Of a stretch of 33,161 nt of DNA, positions 28,783 through 33,161 are shown in pieces (the stretch's first letter is position 1; each line of letters starts with the position of its first letter). The notes below the pieces were generated by a model. That model searched no databases, was not told the DNA's origin, and saw nothing but the letters and a program-made list of their open reading frames with translations. Made by a program: the position numbers and the translations under genes. The stretch comes from Pseudomonadota bacterium. Its GTDB lineage: Bacteria; Pseudomonadota; Gammaproteobacteria; Burkholderiales; Burkholderiaceae_C. The stretch is taken from contig JAEWPH010000044.1 of assembly GCA_023460715.1 (NCBI GenBank), positions 1 to 33,161 of the forward strand, read 5' to 3'.

Positions 28783-29880
28783 ATGTCCTCTCCCCAAACC
28801 TCTCCCGACCTGTCCAGCCTGCGCGTGCAGATCGACAACATCGACCAGCAGCTGCTCACGCTGCTGAACCAACGCGCTCTGGTGGCCGAGCGGGTGGGCG
28901 AAGTCAAGAAGCGCGAGGGCACGCCTTTCTTCCGCCCGGACCGCGTAGCCCAGGTGATCGACAAGATCCAGCACGCCAACCCCGGCCCGCTGAAGGGCGC
29001 GCACGTGACGGCCATCTGGCGCGAGATCATGTCCGCCTGTCTGGCGCTGGAATCACCGCAGCGCGTGGCCGTGCTGGGCCCGGCCGGTACGTTCTGCGAA
29101 CAGGCAGCCGTCGAATTCTTCGGCGGTGCCGCAGACCTGATGTACTGCGCCAACTTCGACGAGGTGTTCCACGCCACGGCGGCCGGCAGCGCGCAGTACG
29201 GCGTGGTCGGCGTCGAGAACTCGGTCGAGGGCGTCGTCACGCGTTCGCTCGACCTGTTCCTGCACACGCCTTGCCATGTCGTCGGCGAGGTCAGCCTGCT
29301 CGTGCGACACAACCTGCTGCGCCAATCGAACGCGCTGGAAGGCATCGAAGTGGTGCTGGCCCATCCGCAGGCGCTGGCCCAGTGCCAGGCCTGGCTGACC
29401 AAGCACCTGCCGCATGCCGAGCGGCGGCCCGTCTCCAGCAACGCCGAAGGCGCCCGTCTGGCCGCCACCAACCCTGCGTGGGCGGGCATTGCCAGCGAGC
29501 GCGCGGCATCGCAGTTCGGCCTGCACATCGTGTCGCACGCCATCCAGGACGATGCCTACAACCGCACGCGCTTCGCCATCATCTGTCTGCCGCACACGCT
29601 GCAGACGCCGCCGGCCAGCGGCAAGGACTGCACCAGCCTGGTGGTCTCCGTGCCCAACCGGCCCGGCGCCGTGCACGATCTGCTGGTGCCGCTGAAGACC
29701 CATGGCGTGTCGATGACGCGCTTCGAGTCGCGCCCCGCCCGCACGGGCCAGTGGGAGTACTACTTCTACATCGACCTGGACGGCCACCCCTCGCAGTCCC
29801 ATGTGGCACGCGCGCTGGAAGAGCTGCGCAGCCTGTGCGCTTTCTACAAGGTGCTGGGTTCCTACCCGGTGGCGCCATGA
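28783..29880 (+). CDS. pheA: Chorismate mutase / prephenate dehydratase (P-protein)
   Basis: A 365-residue bifunctional enzyme that leads chorismate to phenylpyruvate. Residues about 10-95 are an AroQ-type chorismate mutase (LRVQIDNIDQQLLTLLNQRALVAERVGEVKK). Residues about 103-275 are prephenate dehydratase, with GPAGTFCEQAA, VVGVENSVEG and the catalytic Thr in NRTRFAII. The C-terminus is an ACT domain for phenylalanine feedback, with the ESRP motif and GQWEYYFYIDLDGH. Length fits the family (about 360). The start has no clear ribosome binding site. The TGA stop overlaps an ATG as ATGA, leading into a short frame before tyrA. Confidence 0.96.
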   Translation: MSSPQTSPDLSSLRVQIDNIDQQLLTLLNQRALVAERVGEVKKREGTPFFRPDRVAQVIDKIQHANPGPLKGAHVTAIWREIMSACLALESPQRVAVLGPAGTFCEQAAVEFFGGAADLMYCANFDEVFHATAAGSAQYGVVGVENSVEGVVTRSLDLFLHTPCHVVGEVSLLVRHNLLRQSNALEGIEVVLAHPQALAQCQAWLTKHLPHAERRPVSSNAEGARLAATNPAWAGIASERAASQFGLHIVSHAIQDDAYNRTRFAIICLPHTLQTPPASGKDCTSLVVSVPNRPGAVHDLLVPLKTHGVSMTRFESRPARTGQWEYYFYIDLDGHPSQSHVARALEELRSLCAFYKVLGSYPVAP

Positions 29881-29948
29881 GCGGGAATGCCAACGGCGGG
29901 GCCGCCTGCGCGATGTGCATTACGCGCGCCGGGAGCCGGCATGTTTGA
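29877..29948 (+). CDS. Possible 23-residue coupling ORF between pheA and tyrA
   Basis: It starts with ATGA overlapping the pheA stop and ends with a TGA six bases inside tyrA, spanning the whole junction. The peptide (MSGNANGGAACAMCITRAG followed by SRHV) resembles no protein known to me. It may only keep ribosomes moving from pheA to tyrA, whose own GGGAG ribosome binding site lies within it. It could equally be chance. Confidence 0.25.
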   Translation: MSGNANGGAACAMCITRAGSRHV

Positions 29949-30825
29949 GCAACTGGGCCTCATCGGCTGCGGCCTCATGGGCGGCTCCTTCGCGCTGGCC
30001 CTGAAAAAGGCCGGGCTGGTGAAGCGCGTGGTGGGCTACAGCAAATCGCCCTCCACCACGGACCGCGCGCGGCAGCTCGGGGTGATCGACGTCGAAGCGC
30101 CCTCGGCGCTGCTCGCCGTGGCCGGTGCGGACATCGTTCTGCTGGCCGTTCCGGTCGCCGCTACGGAATCGACGCTCAAGGCCATCAAGCACCTGGTGAC
30201 GCCGCAGATGCTCATCATGGACGTGGGCTCGACCAAGGGCGACGTCGTGGCTGCGGCCCGCAGCGCGCTACGCGACCAGATCGGCTCTTTCGTGCCGGCG
30301 CACCCCATCACGGGGCGCGAAGTGTCCGGGGTTGAGTACGCCGATGCCGATCTGTACAGCGGCCGGCAGGTCATCCTGACGCCCATCGAACGCACGCTCA
30401 CCCAGCAGCTGCGCCGCGCCGAGGAAACCTGGGCCGCCCTGGGCTGCCGCGTGCAGAGCATGTCGCCCGAATCGCACGACGCCGCCTTTGCGGCCGTCAG
30501 CCACCTGCCCCACCTGCTGGCGTTCGCCATGATGAACAGCATCACCGCCCAACCGGAAGGCGATGCCTTCCTGTCGCTGGCCGGGCCCGGCTTCCGCGAT
30601 TTCACGCGCATCGCCGCAGGCGATCCAAAAATGTGGCGCGACATCCTCCTGGCCAACCGCGAGGAGTTGCTGACGCAGTCCAAGCTGTTCCAGCAGGCAC
30701 TGCAGCAGTTCGAGCACGCCATGAAGAAGGACGACGCGCAGGCCGTCGAAGACATGATCACCCTGGCCAGCGAGACCCGGGCGCACTGGCGCATGGGTGC
30801 GCAGCGCACTTCCAAGCATTCCTGA
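29941..30825 (+). CDS. tyrA: Prephenate dehydrogenase
   Basis: A 294-residue NAD(P)-dependent enzyme of tyrosine synthesis, converting prephenate to 4-hydroxyphenylpyruvate. It has a Rossmann nucleotide loop near the N-terminus ([19 protein letters not shown]), the [11 protein letters not shown] segment, the prephenate-contacting [19 protein letters not shown], and [11 protein letters not shown] in the helical domain. There is no chorismate mutase or ACT domain, so it is the monofunctional form. The ATG at 29941 was chosen because the Rossmann fold begins immediately and GGGAG lies six bases upstream; an earlier ATG at 29887 adds unconserved residues. Its TGA overlaps the aroA start by one base (TGATG). 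Confidence 0.95.
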   Translation: MFEQLGLIGCGLMGGSFALALKKAGLVKRVVGYSKSPSTTDRARQLGVIDVEAPSALLAVAGADIVLLAVPVAATESTLKAIKHLVTPQMLIMDVGSTKGDVVAAARSALRDQIGSFVPAHPITGREVSGVEYADADLYSGRQVILTPIERTLTQQLRRAEETWAALGCRVQSMSPESHDAAFAAVSHLPHLLAFAMMNSITAQPEGDAFLSLAGPGFRDFTRIAAGDPKMWRDILLANREELLTQSKLFQQALQQFEHAMKKDDAQAVEDMITLASETRAHWRMGAQRTSKHS

Positions 30826-32852
30826 TGTACGACACCGCCTTTCTCGACCTGCCGCCGCTGGCTTCCGCCGGCGGGGAGGTTCTGCTGCCCGGCTCCAAAA
30901 GTATCTCCAACCGCGTGCTGCTGCTGGCCGCGCTGAGCGAAGGCACCACCACCATCCACGACCTGCTGGACTCGGACGACACCCGCGTCATGCTCACCGC
31001 GCTGCGCGAGCTGGGCTGCCAGGTCACACCGGCTCATGTCGTACCGGGTCAGCCCGTGCAGATCACCGGCATCGATGGTGCCCTGCCCAACAATGCGCGC
31101 GCGCAGCTGTTCCTGGGCAATGCCGGCACCGCCATGCGCCCGCTGACGGCAGCCCTGGCGGTGTTGGGCGGCAGCTTCCAGATGACCGGCGTGCCGCGCA
31201 TGTACGAGCGCCCCATCGGCGACCTGGTGGACGCCCTGCGCCAGCTGGGCTGCCGCATCGACTACCTGGGCAATCCCGGTTTTCCGCCGCTGCGGATCGG
31301 CCAACCCGACTTCAGCCGGCTGAGCGATGCGCCCATCACCGTACGCGGCGATGTTTCCAGCCAGTTCCTGACCTCGCTGCTGATGGCCCTGCCCCTGCTG
31401 GCGACGGAACGCGACATCCATATCGAGGTGGTGGGCGAGCTGATCTCCAAGCCCTACATCCACATCACGCTGGAGCTGCTGGCCCGCTTCGGCATCACGG
31501 TACGCAACGAAGGTTGGCAGCGCTTCGTGATTCCGGCCGGCAGCCGCTACCGCTCGCCCGGCACGATCCATGTCGAGGCCGACGCCTCTTCCGCTAGCTA
31601 TTTCATAGCGCTTGGCGCAATTGCAGCAAGCGCCGAAGGCCAAAATGGCATCAAGATTCTGGGCGTAGGCCTGGATTCGATCCAGGGCGACATCCGCTTC
31701 ACGGAAGCCGCCCAGGCCATGGGCGCGGTCATCACCGGCGGGCCCAACTGGCTGCACATCCAGCGCGGCACATGGCCGCTCAAGGCCATCGACCTGGACT
31801 GCAACCACATCCCCGACGCCGCCATGACGCTGGCCGTCATGGCGCTCTATGCCGAAGGCACGACCACGCTGCACAACATCGCCAGCTGGCGGGTGAAGGA
31901 AACCGACCGCATCGCCGCCATGGCGACCGAGCTGCGCAAGCTCGGTGCCACCGTGGAGGAAGGCGCAGACTACCTCCGCGTCACACCGCCCGCCGGGCCG
32001 GGCGGCTGGCGCACCGGCAGCATCCACACCTACGACGACCACCGCGTGGCCATGTGCTTCTCGCTGGCGGCCTTCAACCCGGCGGGCCTGCCCGTGCGCA
32101 TCGAAGACCCGAAGTGCGTCGCCAAGACCTTTCCGGACTACTTCGAGGCGCTGTTCAGCGTCGCCCACACGGCGACCGCCTCCGTGCCCGTGATCTGCAT
32201 CGACGGTCCCACGGCATCGGGCAAGGGCACGGTAGCGGCTGCGGTCGCCCGCCGCCTGGGCTACCGCTTCCTCGACTCCGGTGCCATGTACCGCATCACC
32301 GCGCTCGCTGCAGCGCGCGCCGGGCTGGCGATCGATGCGCCACACGAACCGCAGATCGCAGCCCTCGCCCGCACCCTGCCCGTGCGTTTCGAGGACGGCC
32401 GCATCTGGCTGGGCCAGGACGACGTGACCGATGCCATCCGCACCGAAGAGGCCGGCATGAATGCATCCCGAGTCTCGGCGCTGCCTTCGGTGCGGGAGGC
32501 GCTGGTGGCGCTGCAGCACGGCTTCCGGCGCCTGCCGGGCCTCGTAGCTGACGGGCGCGACATGGGCACGGTGATCTTCCCGGAGGCCCCGCTCAAAGTC
32601 TATCTGACCGCCAGCGCCGCCTGCCGCGCGGAGCGCCGGTATAAACAATTGATTTCAAAGGGAATTTCGGCTAACATAGCCGACCTTCGCGCCGACCTAG
32701 AGGCGCGCGACGCACGGGACAGTTCCCGCAGCGTGGCGCCCTTGAAGCCTGCCGAAGATGCTTTGGTGCTGGACAACTCCACGCTCACGGTCGACCAGGC
32801 CGTTGAACAGGTGGTTGCCTGGTGGCTGGAGCGCCAGCCTTTCGCTACCTGA
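30825..32852 (+). CDS. aroA-cmk: Fused EPSP synthase / cytidylate kinase
   Basis: A 675-residue bifunctional protein. Residues 1 to about 448 are 5-enolpyruvylshikimate-3-phosphate synthase (shikimate pathway). They contain [28 protein letters not shown] (the glyphosate-sensitive class I form), [16 protein letters not shown], and [19 protein letters not shown]. Residues about 455-675 are cytidylate kinase, with P-loop GPTASGKGT (461-469), [24 protein letters not shown] and [10 protein letters not shown]. The reading frame is continuous with no stop between the domains. Separate aroA and cmk genes are adjacent in many relatives, so this is a simple gene fusion; it is a described architecture in Burkholderiales. 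A repeat copy overlaps codons about 257-274, and a promoter-like pair lies in the kinase part. Confidence 0.96.
   Translation: MYDTAFLDLPPLASAGGEVLLPGSKSISNRVLLLAALSEGTTTIHDLLDSDDTRVMLTALRELGCQVTPAHVVPGQPVQITGIDGALPNNARAQLFLGNAGTAMRPLTAALAVLGGSFQMTGVPRMYERPIGDLVDALRQLGCRIDYLGNPGFPPLRIGQPDFSRLSDAPITVRGDVSSQFLTSLLMALPLLATERDIHIEVVGELISKPYIHITLELLARFGITVRNEGWQRFVIPAGSRYRSPGTIHVEADASSASYFIALGAIAASAEGQNGIKILGVGLDSIQGDIRFTEAAQAMGAVITGGPNWLHIQRGTWPLKAIDLDCNHIPDAAMTLAVMALYAEGTTTLHNIASWRVKETDRIAAMATELRKLGATVEEGADYLRVTPPAGPGGWRTGSIHTYDDHRVAMCFSLAAFNPAGLPVRIEDPKCVAKTFPDYFEALFSVAHTATASVPVICIDGPTASGKGTVAAAVARRLGYRFLDSGAMYRITALAAARAGLAIDAPHEPQIAALARTLPVRFEDGRIWLGQDDVTDAIRTEEAGMNASRVSALPSVREALVALQHGFRRLPGLVADGRDMGTVIFPEAPLKVYLTASAACRAERRYKQLISKGISANIADLRADLEARDARDSSRSVAPLKPAEDALVLDNSTLTVDQAVEQVVAWWLERQPFAT
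31593..31646 (+). repeat. Dispersed palindromic repeat, copy 7, inside aroA
   Basis: TAGCTATTTCATAGCGCTTG, then CAAGCGC and GGCCAAAAT, resemble the repeat core, although the loop is longer than in other copies. The codons include ATA for Ile, which is unusual in this GC-rich gene. The encoded residues up to ALGAIAA are conserved in the enzyme family, so the match may be partly coincidental. Confidence 0.45.
32650..32678 (+). promoter_or_regulatory. Putative promoter for rpsA inside the cmk domain
   Basis: TTGATT (32650-32655) and TAACAT (32673-32678) are separated by 17 bases in an AT-rich patch of an otherwise GC-rich gene. It lies about 350 bases before rpsA. In E. coli, rpsA is also served by promoters within and near cmk. 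Confidence 0.5.
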
Positions 32853-33036
32853 GCGGGGGCCGGCATCCGAAGCCGCGAGGCCTCGGGCGGGCCCGCACAG
32901 CCCCCATCGCGCCTCCAGCGCCCGGCCGTGCGGCTTCACAACCTAACCGCGGTTCTGCCGCAAAAAACCTCCGCAAGCAGCTATAAAAACGATGGCAACG
33001 GTGCCACCGGAATCCTGTTTGCGGCTGAGGAAACAC
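32853..33036 (+). other. rpsA leader region with long-range stem
   Basis: GAAGCCGC (32869-32876) pairs perfectly with GCGGCTTC (32930-32937), enclosing the smaller palindromes GAGGCCTC and GCGGGCCCGC. An AT-richer stretch follows. S1 represses its own mRNA through a structured leader in E. coli; that this leader acts likewise is inferred from position and structure. Confidence 0.4.
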
Positions 33037-33161
33037 ATGTCTGAATCTTTTGCCGCCCTTTTTGAAGAGTCGTTGACGCGCACCGAAATGCGCCCAGGCG
33101 AAGTCATCACCGCTGAAGTCGTGCGCGTCGAGCACAACTTCGTCGTGGTGAACGCAGGCCT
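33037..33161 (+). CDS. rpsA: 30S ribosomal protein S1 (5' part)
   Basis: The first 41 codons read MSESFAALFEESL, followed by EMRPGEVITAEVVRVEHNFVVVNAG, the start of the first S1 RNA-binding domain. The gene runs off the window. S1 brings mRNAs to the ribosome. AGG at 33028-33030 (in TGAGGA), six bases before the ATG, is the ribosome binding site. Its position after cmk matches the conserved cmk-rpsA order. Confidence 0.95.
   Translation, partial: MSESFAALFEESLTRTEMRPGEVITAEVVRVEHNFVVVNAG

Noticed and set aside
32960..33000. Eighth copy of the dispersed repeat before rpsA
   Set aside because: Only a short AGCTATAAAAAC-like match is present without the GCGCTT/AAGCGC arms.

Overview
The window is ordinary high-GC chromosome of a betaproteobacterium, most likely family Comamonadaceae (Acidovorax-like). 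The grounds are the gyrA | serC-pheA-tyrA-aroA/cmk-rpsA order with ompA-ubiG-gph divergent from gyrA, the fused AroA-Cmk protein, a tmRNA whose tag reads ANDERFALAA, and protein sequences of Burkholderiales type. I see no phage, transposase, integrase, CRISPR array or plasmid gene.

Layout. 1-2570 (minus): a 3'-truncated tadA fused to a dehalogenase-type alpha/beta hydrolase, a small membrane protein, and an orphan LIV-type substrate-binding protein. 2779-6752 (plus): rlhA, metY and a TonB-C-domain lipoprotein. 6840-9259 (minus): egtD-egtB, the core of ergothioneine synthesis. 9585-10622 (plus): a YdjM-like membrane protein. 10713-16635 (minus): ompW, a DUF808/YedI protein and purL. 16815-20351 (plus): map and glnD. 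20426-20965 (minus): def. 21095-21816 (plus): a YbaN-like protein and two identical tRNA-Asn genes. 22061-24573 (minus): ompA, ubiG-gph and ssrA. 24799-33161 (plus): gyrA, serC, pheA, tyrA, aroA-cmk and the start of rpsA.

How the genes work together. The right third is a conserved housekeeping block: serine/PLP metabolism and the aromatic amino acid branch (SerC, PheA, TyrA, AroA) run into nucleotide metabolism (Cmk) and ribosomal protein S1. tyrA and aroA-cmk overlap by one base. ubiG and gph overlap by four bases, and the gph stop codon appears to form part of the ssrA promoter. EgtD and EgtB form a compact two-gene operon.

Unexplained structure. The best signal is a dispersed imperfect palindrome of about 50-60 bp (core ATAGCT, then GCGCTT, short loop, AAGCGC). 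Seven copies are visible, mostly abutting gene 3' ends. One is the likely purL terminator, one lies inside purL coding sequence and one lies inside aroA. Other points are a TadA-hydrolase fusion whose nucleophile-elbow position is glycine, and a set of genes whose only promoter-like -10 box sits so close to the ATG that the transcripts should be leaderless.
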